A stretch of DNA of 64,000 nucleotides, from positions 558,001 to 622,000 of the forward strand of contig JAIWNF010000030.1 of the NCBI GenBank assembly GCA_025093555.1, read 5' to 3'. The DNA comes from Circinella umbellata. Lineage: Eukaryota; Mucoromycota; Mucoromycetes; Mucorales; Lichtheimiaceae. This document shows, one piece after another, positions 1 to 14,292 of the stretch. Below the pieces are notes generated by a model. The model ran no database searches and was not told where the DNA came from. It saw only the letters and a list, made by a program, of their open reading frames with translations. Numbering within the stretch: the first letter of the stretch is position 1; every line of letters begins with the position of its first letter. The translations under genes were made by a program, and so were the position numbers.

Positions 1-3000
1 AAGTGATGAACTAATATCCTGATCATGAACACTTTCCGCCGATTCCAACCGAGGTTTAGAAGTAGGCGGAGGAGTACCCAAAACATCTTCTCTTGCTTTT
101 CGTTTATCGCCCAACTTTTCATTCTCTTGTTCATGTTGACCAAACCATTGATTCCAATACATCTTGTATTCTTGTTCCAGTTGATATCCTTCATTATATA
201 CATAAGTACCAGGCCGATTAAATGCATAACAATTACTGAGCATCAACCGTACATCGTGATCAAATTGATTCGCGTCAATGTATTCGTTATTTGTAAGTTT
301 CGCCTTAATCGTACCAAGATCCATTGGATTTTTAATAATTTGTGCATAGTCGGGAATGCCTTGTTTGATTGGGTCGACAGGGCGAAGAAATTCAAACGCA
401 TGTTGATTTTCCATAATATGGGATAGAATGACGGCACATTTTTGCATATCCGTTTTTCCTTCCACAAGGGTATCATCGGTGTTGGGTGTTAGTGAATTGT
501 CCATAGTAGGTGTGAATACTGTTGCCGTTGTCTCTTCTGCTGTTATTGATTCTGTTGTTTGCGCTCCTATCAAGGATACATGATGATTGTTTGTTGCTAC
601 CTGTGTTCCTGAGTCGATTGGTCCTTCAACAATGGTCATGTTTTGCATTTCTTCAATACCACGGAGTTTTTGAAGTTCAGTATCAAATATGGACTCTAAT
701 GATTGCGCTTCGTTATATACATAGGTTCCTGGTCGATTATAAGTGTAGCAATTGTTAAAGATCAACCGAATGTCTTTTTCAAATTCATCAAATGAACTAT
801 AAATATTTCGATCCAGTTTGGCCTATATGTATTAAAAAATGTGTAAGTATAAGTTTCATATGTAGTTGCCTGACTCCACTCCGTTCTTCTCCTTTGCTTT
901 GAAAGAAGGGAACTTTTTTTTTACCTTTATGGTTCCAAGATCCATTGGTTCCCTTGTATAAGATAAATAAAAAACATGTATGGCAATTTCTCATTAGCTT
1001 CCTTCAATTATGATCATCATAAAAAAACAAAAAAGTGTACTTACTTTATGATCTTGTAGTAGTCAGGTGCGCCGTCAAGAGCTTCATTTACAGGTTCTAC
1101 AAATAAAAGTGCTGCCCGATTCTTTTGGAGTTTACCAAGGATACGACGACAATCTTTGGCTTGATCAATTGGCATACCGGTAGGAAGAGATTTAGATGAT
1201 GGTGTGAATGGTGTTTTTGTGGCAACAGAAGGAGGTCGTGCGGTGGGTTCTGGTGATGTCGTAGATGAAGGTGGTGGAGATACTGGTATGATTTTGGTAG
1301 GTTGTGTTTTGATACGAACAATAGGTTTCTTTGATGGTTTTTTGGGTGTTGATGGTATGGGTACTTGTTCCACTAATATTAGTAACCATATATTTGTTAG
1401 TCGACTTTATTTTGATATCCTATCTTTTCACTTATGTACATCTATATATGTATTAGATTCTTTCTTTTTTTTTCTTTTACCTTCTCCTTCTTTGGCTTCT
1501 TCAGATGGTGATGGCACGGGTCGTTTTGGAACACTGATGCGAAGAATTGTAGCAGGTTTTTGTGCAATTTTTTCCACTTCCTGGGGTTCTTCTACAATGA
1601 TTCCATTTGTTTGTTTTTGTGATCCTTGTTGCTGATCCTCTGTTGATACTTGTAAAGGTGGCATTTTGATGGTGACCTTTAGTCCAGAATCGATTGGTTT
1701 ATACATGTATTCACAAAGTTGTAGTAAATATTTTCGTGTACAATGATCCAATTCTGATAAATTTTCGGTAGATCTATAAACAATATCAAGCGTATATTAT
1801 TAAATTGATTTGTTTGTTAGTTAAAGGGATTCTATTGATATGTAGAATTTTAAAAAAGGCACATACGTAAGCATATCCCACATATTCTTTTGTAATTCGC
1901 TATTATTTTCAAACCGTTTGCGTAAGCTTTCGATTCCTTCTTGAAGTTGTTGTTGCTGTGCCATCATTTGTAAACGATTTTGTTCGTTTTCTACAACACC
2001 ACGACCCTCTTCTTCCGCAAATTCTTCTACTACCCCTGAGGTCCCATTTTGTCCTGATCCAGATGATGTTGCTTCAACTTTGTCTTTCATGGCAAGACCA
2101 AGCCATGCAAGCATCGATCGTGCAACATAGTGAGATACACAAACTGACGGATCCGTTTTAATGACATTGAAATAATAGCGTACAAGATCGTTGTTGGTTA
2201 AACCACACAATATAATAAGACTATCAAAAGCTGCGCAACGAACACCGATATAATTGCCATATCTAAAATAAAAAAAAAAGTGTTGAAATAGTAAGTAAAT
2301 ACTCGACTTTCTTTCCTGATAAAAAAGTATATTTCGATGTTACCTTGTATAATAAAGGAATGACTCAACGTCTACAGGCATTAATCCATTTAGCATGAAT
2401 TTTGTAAGTGTCTAAATTTTTTTTAAAAAAATATATGTAGTCAGATACCATAATAATCTCTTAGCCCTTCGTAATTATAATTCGCTCTTGGCTAATCTTT
2501 TACCTGTAAGCAGCTAATAGTGACAACATTGTGATAAGATGGTACAACATAGTCAAGTGTGCGGAATCTTTCAATTTCTGCTTTAGCTTCTTCTAATAAC
2601 CGTTCATCTTGAGGACTCTGTGTGTGCGATTCTTCATCGTAATGATGAGAAGCGGTCGATGGTATAAGCGCGTCCCCAAGTGCAGAAATTAAGGTTGAAA
2701 CATAATAGTTATCTGAAAACTAACGGAAGAAAAGGTGTTTGATTAGTATAATCTATCCACCCATCCCACTCATATGAATATAAACTTACTTCATTTCCAG
2801 TATTATCATTATATTTTAATAGGTCCAGAATAAATCTACGAATGGCAAAAGGTGTACGACCATGCTTATCTCGAATTTGCGAGAATGCAACGACCGATGC
2901 TTTTTGTAAAAAGTAATCGGTTAGAATTGCAAAATCGTTTGGCTTTGGGATCACATGAGTAATTGGGAGGTTTTTATCGTCATCTTTATCCATATTATCC

Positions 3001-6000
3001 GGACCCATATAAGAAGCAGGTAATGGGAAACAATAACGTTTCTGGAACATTTTGTTTAATTGTAGTAATCCAACCCAATTTAACTCGGTTATGGCACACT
3101 AGTGCGTATATTTAATACATAATTTATCGTTAACATACAAACACATTTATGAGAAAGATAAATTATATCTAACGTCTTTTTTTTGTCATTTCCTTTTTTT
3201 TAAAAAAATAAAACTCACCGAAGAAAGAGCATAAGCTGATTCCATACGGATCTTATAAAAACACTTCGGATCTAAAAGTGCTCGTAAAAGACTTGTTGAG
3301 GTTTGTAAAGACGGCATTCGTTTTAATGCACTTACCGCCTAACAGAATAATAACAAAAAGAAGATGTTTGTGGTTTTGCATAAACAAACAAGAATCAAAA
3401 GGTTGTTTGCTTCTATCTATCCCTATAACTTTCGTTTCAGAAGTAATAGCTATAAAAGTTTACCTCATATTGAGCCACCACATCACGATCCTTTGTTAAT
3501 TGTGCTGCCCACATAAAATCGGGTTGTTCAAACTCCATGGTACATAACCATTCAAATTCGGAGTCCAATCGAATCCAATCAAATGTTGCACTCGCTGCTT
3601 CACTTTTATCTTCTTCATCTTGACCCCACTCAGAGATGCGCCATTCTTTTTTGAGATCTTCATCTTCAAATACTGGCATACCCAGGCCTAAATTAGGAAT
3701 AATTCCCAATGTATTTGTTGGTGCTCCCATCATCTCATCCATATCATAATCAACATCAAGCTGCTGTTGTAATTCTGCTGCTGCAGCAGCAGCTTGCTGT
3801 TGCTTAGCTATGAACCGTTTTGTATTACGTCGAATACGTTTATATTTGGTGTTAAATTGGACTTCAAACGTATGGTTCATACTAGTAATATTGAGAATAT
3901 GTTCGTAAGGTGTTCCATCAGCTTCATGAATAGTCGCGGTTAAACTTCCAGTAAATGTAGGTGTGGTTGCATAGTCCAATATAGAATCAGTTTGAGAAGA
4001 AATATGAGCGAGGGGAGTTGCAGGGGTCGGTGGTGGTGTTGGACCATCGTCGTTATTAATACTAGCACCACTAATCTTATTATGGTCTCGAGTAGTTGTA
4101 CTAGCATTTGTTGTATTTGACTGAGAATTGGTGTTTTTTTGTCGCATTGAAAATTCAACAATCATTCGTTTCCGATTAAAATTATATGAAAACGTAAATT
4201 TGGGACATCCACTTTTATAGATCCATTGGTCTGCAAATGTTCGTGTATCGAACCCACTAAATTTACGACATAATCGAAGAAAAGAATGTGTACTGATGGC
4301 ATGAGAAACTTGACCACTCATGGCTGTTGAATTGATTTTATGGATCGCGTTTTCAAGACTATGTGAACTACTAGCCTTGGACATGCGTTTGTCAAGCATG
4401 TAAAGAACCAAAGGTGCTTTCAATTCAATAAAATTTAAATCTTCAGGATCCAATGGAAATGGTAATTGTTGATTATATAATGGTGCTCGATTGATATCTA
4501 AACTGCAACAAAGATCAATATCCTAGATAAACCCATCAACGAAATCGTTAGCAAATTAGCAATCATAAGCATCAAAGAAAAAAATCGCACCTCAAGAACA
4601 TAGTCGCAAGCAAACTACCCCTTTTAATAAATATCCTACTAATTACCCTTTTTAATCGTAAACGATATTCGTTATTTCCAAGATGTTGTTTAATAAATAA
4701 AGAAGCCATGAAATTGGCGAGTCCGCGAATCAACCATATATCAGGCCATGATTTGGGCGAGATATGAACACCAAAGTATTGTCTAGCTAATGCTACACCA
4801 AGTGCCCATCGGGTATGATATGTTTGATCGATAATATCAGGTGAATGTAGAAGATGCGTGCTACAAATAGCTAATGAAGCACTTGTGGATGTTTCACACC
4901 ATGCGTCTTCAACAAAAACCAATTTGTAGTCAGTAAATGGGTATTGTCCGTATTTTTGACAATAAAAATGCATTGCCTAAATTAATATAATAATGACATG
5001 TAAATAAATATCATACGTCCTCGATATTCTCTTTTGCACCCAACACGATATATATATACTCACATGTATTAAAAAACTACATGTATTATTTAAATCCTCC
5101 AAACGGCCTGGCGGTGCAAACACATAAATATTTTTAACCCATTCAACAGCTTCCGTTAATATTTTTTGTTGTTCTTCGTCTAATTCAGTTACTGTCATGT
5201 ATAATTCGTCTTGTAATTGAGCTGGTGTATATTTAATCATTTCAAAGGGCCCAATAGCAAAACCAATATTAGGCGCTGATATTCGTGTTGATAGATTATA
5301 ACGCACAATTTTTTTTGCTGAATCCACTGGATGAACAACCTAATACCCATATCATATTTAAAAAATATATATTCATTTTTCAATAACACACGCTTACACA
5401 AAACCGCACGCAGAAAAAATCTAAATCTCATTTTCAATTTTTTTTCTTACCTGTTCAACCATCTCACCGCTGCATACTACTACTGTATCTTCTTCTTCTT
5501 CCAAATGCATTGTAGTGGTGTCATTTATATCTTCACCAGGTATAGTTGTAGCCATTCTCTGTGGTACAATGAATTCCATTTCCCATGTACATCGATCAGA
5601 TATTCGGTCAATACATGGTAGCCATGACCGTGTTGCTCCAGGAAGTGGTTGATTTACAGTATATACATGTTGATATCGCTACAGATATATACACAAACGA
5701 CCATCAATATTAATAAAACCATACTAATCATAATATCCAATGCAATTCCTTCACTTTCTATTTCCATCTCTTTTTTTTGTCAAAACAAAAGTCAAAAAAA
5801 ATTTACATAAGGTGCAGTATCTTGATCTGGTTCAACAAATACCAAACCTTCTCGAGGGTTGCTAATGGTATATTGGATACGAACGGTAATAGGTTTATAT
5901 GTAATTGTTTTGGTTTCGGATGTTGTTTCAGATGTCGTTATTGTCGCTGTCGCTACCGTGGGCGTGTTTGTAATATTGGTTTTATCGGTTATTGTAGTTG

Positions 6001-6942
6001 GTGTTGACACCTCTGGGGAATCAGCTAATAATTGAGGGATCACGTTAATGTTTTTTTTTTTTTTTTTTTTTCCATTTCGGTTGTCATTGTAACAAAAAAA
6101 AACAACGTTTGTTCTAAATTATTCTTTTCATTTACCTTTATTAGGTGTCGAGGTGTCAACTATATTTTCAGCTTCAGCATTAGAGAGCTTAAAAAGTAAA
6201 ATTGGTTGTTAAGGTTAATTATTTATTTCTTTTTGAAGAACGATGGAGGCAAAAAAAGAAAAAACTTACAGGTCGAATAGATCCTTCTGGTAGTTTAATA
6301 ACAAGTTCACCTTCATCAGCCTCTCTAATTGCTGTCAAGTATTTACTCTTATATGCTTGATGGTGTGTAATATCAGCATCGTCGTCTAATGACAATTCAC
6401 AGATTGCATCGTTATGTGTATATTCAGCAAATACATTATCTACATGAACTTGTTTAACGTCTAATATATGAATATTAATATATGTTTCCAATTGTTAGTA
6501 CTTTATTATACAACCATGCTGTAAAAAAATCAAATAAATAGAAGTTACTCTTTTCGCGTAGTCCCTATTTCCAACATAGAAGAAAACTACTTACTGCATT
6601 GTCGACAATTTATACGAACGTGCGATAACTTATCGTTTGAAGGTTGAATGGTAATTTCTGCAGTGCCCTATAAACAGAAAATAAATTGTTTAATGTATTA
6701 GATGATCAATGGAGTTTTGGTGAAACAAAAAAAAGTTGTATTCAAACCTCCACAATGCGTTGATCAAAGTCTAATTCCAGCACGAACCGTTCATGACTTG
6801 TATAAACAAGAAATTAAAGAAAAGGTTGTTAGTTCATATTATTCAACAATAATTAAAGGTTAATTATTAGTTTGGGATACTTATAATGTGAAGCTCCTTG
6901 GGGTGCTGCTTCGCATAGTAAGTGTGGAAGGCAAAAGGGCAT
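1..6942 (-). CDS. TAF2: TFIID subunit 2 (TAF2/TSM1) with two C-terminal bromodomains, 3' end off window
   Basis: TAF2 is a core TFIID subunit with an inactive M1-aminopeptidase fold that contacts promoter DNA. Nineteen exons join in frame (about 1,718 residues in the window): 6942-6881, 6796-6748, 6667-6595, 6460-6270, 6187-6136, 6024-5807, 5678-5451, 5339-5064, 4976-4591, 4502-3464, 3338-3219, 3098-2790, 2719-2504, 2411-2344, 2262-1867, 1773-1481, 1372-1045, 952-925, 822-1. The family-typical start HERFVLELDFDQRIVE lies in exons 1-2, and RSWLPCIDRISDRCTWEMEF in exon 7. The M1 zinc motif HExxH is absent (RWALGVALARQYFG in its place), as expected for TAF2. A Gln/Ala tract is at 3765-3805. Two bromodomains follow: about residues 1395-1490 (PDYYKIIKEPMDLGTIK, NNCYTYNRPGT) and about 1568-1668 (PDYAQIIKNPMDLGTIK, SNCYAFNRPGT). 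Both keep the acetyl-lysine-binding Asn. The last exon is open to the window edge. Confidence 0.93.
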
Positions 6943-9900
6943 TAAAAGAAGAAAAAAAGAACTCCAAAAAAAAAAAAATGTCGCTGCGCTTTTTTTATAT
7001 CTTTTTTTTTTAAAAAATCGTGTTCAAACCCAAGTCACTGGGGGGAGTGGGTTGTGGTTTCCCCACACAACGAACGCGTATTTTTTTTTTAAAAAAAAAA
7101 TTACTATGTAACCAACACAAAAAAAACACGCGATATATCGCTATAGCTACACACAATACATCACCAAGACAACATTGACAAGAAAACCGATCTCTGACAC
7201 GTAAAAGTTGTAAATAATAATCCGTAGAACATAGTTTTTTTTTTCTTACGGAACTTTTTTTTTCTTCCTACAAACTTTTGCGAACGCTTCTTATACAGCA
7301 AATCCATTTTCCTTTTTACAAAATCGGGATGAAGTTATCATCTGACAACTAATTTTGCTCAATTTTACATTGATTGACGACTCATCATTATCTATTGATC
7401 ACTTGCATGTGTATAATAAACTTTGGGAAATTTTTTTTTTGTTTGTTCTTATTACACAAGTGCATATAGGCCCTATCAATATGCACAAATACCCACACAC
7501 ACAAGCAACTAATAACCAGTTTTGGGAATTTGTGGCTTCAATTGGAACAACCTGTGCAACAACAGCTTATCGAGTCCAAACAGAAAAGGCGATGTATTTC
7601 AAGCTATATGTATTTGAAAATATTGATACGTTTTCACACATGTTTTTACGGTGTACATATCTCAATATTTTTTCTTCCTTCTGTCAGCTATTATGTCATA
7701 TTTCCCTCATACCAGCATAAATCCGTCTTCAGCAATTATATACGCTGGTAATAAAGGACCAGTACGTTAATCTTTTTGAAACCTAGCGAAACTTCTCGAT
7801 ACACGGCAAAGTTCTAATGTCTATAAGACATCGATCAAATATAAATTGGGTTATTTACCACGAATACCACCAATACTTGCCAGGGTGGCAGTAAAAGTTT
7901 TTATATATATTACATATCGACTTTACTTATAGAAATACATCTGTACAACAGGCACTTTTATTTTGTTCAAACCTTTGCCTGACGCACTTGGCACGAGAAA
8001 AGTAACTACGGTGATCATTATATAACCATATATCCCTTTGCGACAAGAATCAACCTCTATTACCACTGAATATATAGTGGATGCATTGGATTGGTAATGA
8101 TCTTTGAATGATATATCGAAGAGTATTCCAGACTTAGAGAATGTAGAGAACTAATTCTCACTGAATAGATTTCGGTGCACAAGTTTGTCAACGATTGGTC
8201 ATCCAGCAAGGCAGACTTCTTTCGTTATTACCGTAAAAGCGATAAAAACAAGTGCTTTATAATTTTCGGGATATCAACACGGTGAATCATAATAAACGAG
8301 GAGCAACTATAGGCTTAAGGTGGAGGAAACTGTTCTCAACATCATAGCCTATTGGTACCTATGTTTCGAAATAGAAGTTTTCACAAAATTTAGTTAAGAC
8401 GGAAGGATATTATATGAAAGATGTTCCATACAAGTACAGCTGCTTTCATATAAGCCCTAATTACACAGTAGCTTCTGAAGTCGGTCACTTAAAAACCTCG
8501 TATCAACTATAGCGTAGAAACGATACTTCATATGTATGCCAGTGCAAAATGCTAAATCATATTCTCAGTGAGGAGGAGTATCGTCTTTTTACTTGTTTAG
8601 TAAATGAGCGTCAAGAAATCTGTAATAAGTATACTCACCAAAGCAAGTACTATATGAAAAGATGTTTTTGAGCAAGTAGTCTGTGAAATAAAAGCATTAG
8701 ATGATATATAGGTCGCTCGTAGCTGAATGCAGCGCTGTCTGTTACTGTCAGATATGAGTTGGCAAGAGCGATTACTCTTTCATGGTGCTTTCTTGTATGG
8801 TGACGCATTTGAGCATCGAATAAAGTGGTAGTGAAATTCCATTGTGATTACTTTTCCAGTATATCATCTAAAAGCCAGTTGTTTTGCTACATAATACTAT
8901 GCGTGAACCCCGCGAGTAACAAAGATTATCTTTGATGGAACCGCGGCTTCTTCCAATGTCCACATACGTGGCATTAAGGGTGTAATACTTATCGAATCTA
9001 GATCAAATTAAAAAAAATTAATACGCATCACTGTAATGAGTAAAGTAAGTATTAATTCGACGGTACGATCAGCATCAACCTACAATATATTCAATGGGTT
9101 TTTTGGGCCTGTTGTTTTTTATCTCTTAATCATCTTTATCAGTTTACTTTTGATTATACGGAATATAACTAATGCTGAATAATAATACCTTTAAGCTTTT
9201 TACATATTTGGTTTTTCCATGGGGCTCGTTTCCGATCTCGGTCTTTTTTAAATTGTTCAAGCTGAAAACTGGATGTTGTGTTCACATCGCTCCATTGCTC
9301 TATTATCTTTGCTGTTGCTAATGATACCACACTAACTGCAGATAGTACAGTGCACATAACTACTCATGAACGATGATATTCAACTATTTTCATATCTGAT
9401 GCATGTATCAATATTGTAAATCTGGATTTATTTGATTGTGGAGTTGTGCTGCATCGTTTGGTTTCCAGATGTATCCGAAAATGACAACTGTCTTCCAATA
9501 TAAACACATTATTTTATGGTGGTGTATACGTATATGGAATGTATTGTATTTCAGTCCTTTTTTATATATAGTATAGACTGTACGTACATACGTTTACAAC
9601 TCTAATCTAAAAGTGTACCGGTATAGCCTTTAAGGCCCTCATGATATCACTGATGTTACTGCGTAAAAAGATATTTATTTATTTTGAAGAATAATTTATG
9701 TAGTATCAACAAGCAGTTAAATAATACAGCCATAAAATGATATATTTGTACTTTAAATATCTATTACCTAAAAAAAGCTGCGTACGTATACGTATGTATA
9801 CCCAAAATCAAAGATTAAAGAAAAAAGAGGATAAGTGTGGCAATATCCCCTTGATTACTCTTTTTTGGTCGATTCGATAAGGTTTATCAGGGTTTATTAG

Positions 9901-10799
9901 AGCCACGACTAGCATGTGTACGAGCAGCAAACCATTGAAAAGAATGTGTTATACGTAAAGAATACGTACCAGCAGAATTATGGGTTCGATAGAGGAACTT
10001 CCAGTTGGATAAGATGTACACATCATTGCTTTGGTGAAGAGTTGTTTAGATACCGTAGGTACTTTATCTTCTTATCAAATATTAATTCTGCTTAGGTCTT
10101 CCTTAATTTCTTATTGTGTGACTATAACAGGATGCTAAAGATAAAAAATATATGTTATTTGATCCCTTATTATTTATCGAAAAAGCTGAAGCAATAATAC
10201 TAATATTATAGTTTATGAACTTGAAACACAAACTCAAATTGTACCGGTTAATACAAATTGATGAGTAGCCTGATCAACGATGAAGATTAAGAAACAATTT
10301 TTTTGTTTTACTTGTAATAATAACCAATCTCTTTAATTCGCTCTAGATGAAAATAATATTTAAAAAGAAGAGAAATATATACCACCGTACAACCTTTTAT
10401 TTTTCTATTACAAAACAACACGCCACCAGCGTGTTTCCAACTACGTATAAATAGTTTAATCGACCAATAATATTTTAGCGTTATAATCATCTATTATCTT
10501 ATATATATATGTTTCCAGAAGCACAGATTTTCATTTGATGATGGATAATAAATTCATAATTTCTTAAACCTGTACAAATTGTATCAAAATCGATCGCTTC
10601 AGGACATAGTGTGACACTATGAATTAGAGGAGCGCCTGTGTGTGCCACATGGCTTTGGCCTGAAATAGGAATGAGGTTATTTTACGCCACAGCAAGAAAA
10701 ATGAATAATGCTCTGGAATTTCTTGCATACCGCAAAAGAGAGGACGATCGATTTTTTTCTGCATCACCATTCATTCCTTGCTAACATTTTCCTCTCACT
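6943..10799. other. Gene-free stretch between TAF2 and the F-box gene
   Basis: I find no spliced or unspliced reading frame here that reads like a known protein. The first 300 bases upstream of the TAF2 start are homopolymer-rich (A/T runs at 6968-7100) and presumably hold its promoter. Short open frames (for example 7355-7720 plus and 9169-9357 minus) have no homology signal I can recognise. The 9169-9357 frame has a hydrophobic start and a basic tail but no clear splice partners. The last few hundred bases before 10800 would contain the F-box gene promoter, but no TATA box or other motif stands out. Confidence 0.6.
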
Positions 10800-13085
10800 A
10801 TGACGACAATTGATCCCTCATTTCCATTATACATACTTGATGTGAATCCAGTGTCGACTTCATTCACCAAAGTTGGCAAAGCGATTAATAATCTCGACTA
10901 TAAACTTGCAGCCAAATGGGCATCCTCTTCCATTGACCTAATAAGACGATCTTTATTATTCACTGTTCTTGAACATCGCGCTTACGCTCTTTCTAAGCTA
11001 AATAAATCTGAAGCAGCAATCCAAGATGCCAAAGAAATGATCTCAATAGCACCAAATTTGTCGAGAGGTTATTTGATATTATGTAATATGTACGCAATAC
11101 AAGGGAAACAACAGCACGTCATCGACGTATATAAAACAGCGCTTGAAAACGTCAAAGATTATTCTTCACAGCACCAGCAGATACTTATTCAAGAAAAAAT
11201 CAAAGCCGAACAACAAAATAAAAAATGTGTTGATTTTATAACTAGGTTACCCAAGGAACTTTTATATTCTATTTTCTTTCATCTAGATCAAAGATCAAAG
11301 TCTATTTGCTGTTGGGATGTTTCCAAGAAGTGGCGAATTGTACTATTGAAAAGATCCATGGTTTGGTCTACCTTGAATATCAATGATGATGTAGATCAAG
11401 CTACTACCCGGCGGGTATCAAATATTTTACCCCATATTTCTACCCATATCCGTACTTTGATAATTAATACAGAAGATCAAGATACTTGTTCGCGATATTT
11501 GGTTGATATATACCAAGGATGTTTGAACAGTGTCAAGTCACTGCAGATTAAAAGTAAATAAAATATAAAAGTGTGTAATAACTGCTGTGTTTTACAGGGG
11601 TAGGTGGATAAATGAAATGATTTCTAAAACAACGCTCTTTATTTTAAATTCATTATAATAACATTGTTAGTGAAGTCAACCAAGGATATGAAACCGGTTT
11701 TGCTAAAAGGATTGATAACAATGGGTATTCCACAATTAGGAAACACCTTAACTGATCTAACGCTGAATTTTCTTCGAAACGAGATGGACGCCTCTATTGT
11801 TATCAAGTTAAGCGATTTGCTTTTTGCTGCACCAAAACTTAAGCATTTGGAATATACTGTACCACAATACCTATCGAACATTAATGGAGATTTTACACGG
11901 TTGGCAACTTTAGAACATCCGTTGATTGATTTATATCTCAGTCCTTTGGAAACCACAAGAAACTCAATTGAACCTTTGTTAAAACATTGCCGTCAATTAC
12001 GATGTTTGAATGTACACTATTGTATGGAAGATTTTACTGATTTATTCGAGACTTATTGTCCTAATCTACAGTTACTTGGATACAACTTTGATGATAATTT
12101 AAAAAACAGAACGAGGATTATTTGCGACAATAAATTCATTAGCAAGGATAATATTGGACAATCTCGGCGCCATGGCGGGTTAAAGGAGCTTTATATGGCT
12201 GATTATTCAATGACGGGTATGACGAAATTTCAACATTCTATATCCTTGATAAAGAATAATGCTACTACTCTTGAAGTGATAAATATCAATGATTTTTTCA
12301 GCATCAGCAAACACCAGCAATGTGGTTCTTCGGCGATGGATGATATTCTTGGACTGCCTAAATTAAAGAACCTCACATTCGGACACTCAGATGAACAACA
12401 TCCGATAGCGAATCTTTTATTACGATCGTTTTCTTTTTCCCCTGCTTTAACCACTCTTAGATTATCTAAAGAAGCAAATTTACAGACAATAATCGACAGC
12501 TTACTATTATTAAAACGACCTTTACAAAATTTGAAGCTTGCCTTGGTAAATGAGAACAGCAATAACCAGCTAATGCGATTATTTAATTACTATATTTCTC
12601 TTTTATCATTATCATCATTATCGTCATCTCCAACACCAACAACGTCACCATCAACAACAACTCTCGCTAAGATTGAGTTATCGGATGAAGCGAACCATCT
12701 TACAGACAAAGTATTAGATATAATATCTAATATCAAAACAATAAAGTGCTTCGACGTATATAGTGAATCGACCAAAATCTCTAGGGAAGGATTGACTAGA
12801 ATGTTCAAGAAACTTAACGCCATAACACATGTTGAACTAGGTGGATTCAACTTTATTGATGATAAAGAAATTGTTGTTATTGCTCAAATTCTAAAAGATC
12901 GTCTTACTCATATCCGTCTTTACTATTTGAATAATTTAACGACTTTTGGAGTGATACTTTTAATGGAATATGCAACCCGTCTCAAAAACATTATTGTTTC
13001 TGACTGTCCAATGATTGAAGATACAAAAGCTATTGAAGAATTCGCTAAAATGAAGGAGATAGATGCTCAATGTTACAGTTGGTAA
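10800..13085 (+). CDS. TPR / F-box / leucine-rich-repeat protein
   Basis: This is a probable substrate adaptor of an SCF ubiquitin ligase. Two exons, 10800-11553 and 11671-13085, join in frame and give about 722 residues. The intron starts GTAAAT and ends TTGTTAG. Extending exon 1 gives a stop at 11561, and extending exon 2 upstream also meets a stop, so the intron is required. Residues about 20-125 form degenerate tetratricopeptide helices (repeated ALSKLNKSEAAIQDA / GYLILCNMYAIQGK patterns). Residues about 145-190 form an F-box (FITRLPKELLYSIFFHL...). The rest has irregular LRR strands such as LKNLTFGH, LTTLRLSK and LQNLKLAL, with a Ser/Thr/Pro-rich loop near 12600-12660. This architecture is common and expanded in Mucoromycota. 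The specific substrate cannot be read from the sequence. Confidence 0.85.
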
Positions 13086-14292
13086 TATTTTATGCACCAC
13101 AAAATAATTTTAAAAACATCATTTATTAGAATGATAAACATTATAATATATTATCAGTTATTGTCATGCTAGTTTATGTTTAAAATTGATGACTTTCGGA
13201 AGCGGTTATGTAGGTTTTTTCTTTATTTTTTGATGCGGACGATTTAGTTTGTATTATACTAAAACAGATTGTGGAATAAAGTTATTAGCTCTTTTTTTAT
13301 GAAAGAAATATTACATGTTGCTTTTTTATTATTTCGCTGTCAATAGCATGTTGAATCTTTTCGAGTTTCTTGCGTCGTCACCAAAGTAAAGAACATAATA
13401 TAATTGGCTTCTCACAAATACGTATCAAACCTTGCCTACCAAAGCAGCCACATTATTCAAATTTTCAATAATCCAACCTGGGAAGGGCAAATATCTGATT
13501 ATATTTTTTTGTGCTATACCGTGGATTTGCATAATATAAAACAGTACGTAGCAGTATTCCATTTTGCTAAGAAGGTCTCAATGAACAGTCATTCCATTAC
13601 CACATGTATGCGTTCTGACCAAAAAACATTAATTTCTAAAACATCATGGCTTCTAACGTTCACCTACTTTTATATAGTTTGAATGGGGGAAGCCTAATAA
13701 CACTAAAGGAGGTGCTGAGATTATGTGATCATCTTTCTGTTCACGAAGTCAAGCATTCAAATGACTCCTTGTCTCTCCGTCTCTTCTAATATTGAGTAGA
13801 TAGATCAAGTCAAAACGTTAACATATGTGGTTATATGCACTAAATGTCTTGTTTGTTGTAACTTAATAATGTTTCATGATCGTATTTATAATAACGATCT
13901 GGGGGTCTATTTTGCACGGCACACACAAGACCGACCGTTTAATTACTCACGGGAAACTCAACTGTTTTTTAAAGAAGAAAAAATTGCGAGTTAATTTTTA
14001 TAATATGAGCTTAACAATAAAGAGAAGAGATGTATCTATTATAGCTATTTTTTTAAAGCTGTCTCCAAGCTACGGATGCTCGTGAACAAATGTATAAAAC
14101 ATTGCGCAGCAAATGTTTTTCGCGGGTAGAATTTAAAATGTTGTAAACCTAACTCAACCCAACTAACCAGGAACGAGTCACTTATTTGATTTAGGTTTCC
14201 ATCTATATCTTGCATGAAATTTTCGCCCAAAGTGACCCATTTTTTGTCTTTCTCTCTTTTTTTTTTTATGATACATTTTTGGCCATATTAAT
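13086..14292. other. Intergenic region, nothing recognised
   Basis: This is AT-rich sequence between the F-box gene and the choline kinase gene. Open frames at 13404-13682 and 13876-14085 do not resemble proteins I know and lack splice-consistent extensions. The last 150 bases contain a T-rich stretch (14262-14275) just upstream of the kinase start and probably include its promoter. Confidence 0.6.

Noticed and set aside
1041..1400. Plus-strand Gly/Val-rich frame 1204-1635 as a separate gene
   Set aside because: It is antisense to TAF2 exons 16 and 17, whose frame and splice sites are consistent.
4600..4650. A donor GTAATTAG at 4646 for TAF2 exon 9
   Set aside because: Using it breaks the frame with exon 10. 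The donor GTGCGA at 4590 keeps the frame and the phase.
7355..7751. Overlapping open frames of 121 and 73 codons upstream of TAF2
   Set aside because: No recognisable domain, no splice-consistent partners and low-complexity AT-driven composition.
9169..9357. Small protein with hydrophobic N-terminus on the minus strand (possible secreted peptide)
   Set aside because: Only 62 codons, no promoter-like context, and only a hydrophobic stretch supports it.
9970..10000. Possible tRNA T-loop (GGGTTCGATAG)
   Set aside because: No matching acceptor, D or anticodon arms fold around it. No tRNA gene was recognised anywhere in the window.
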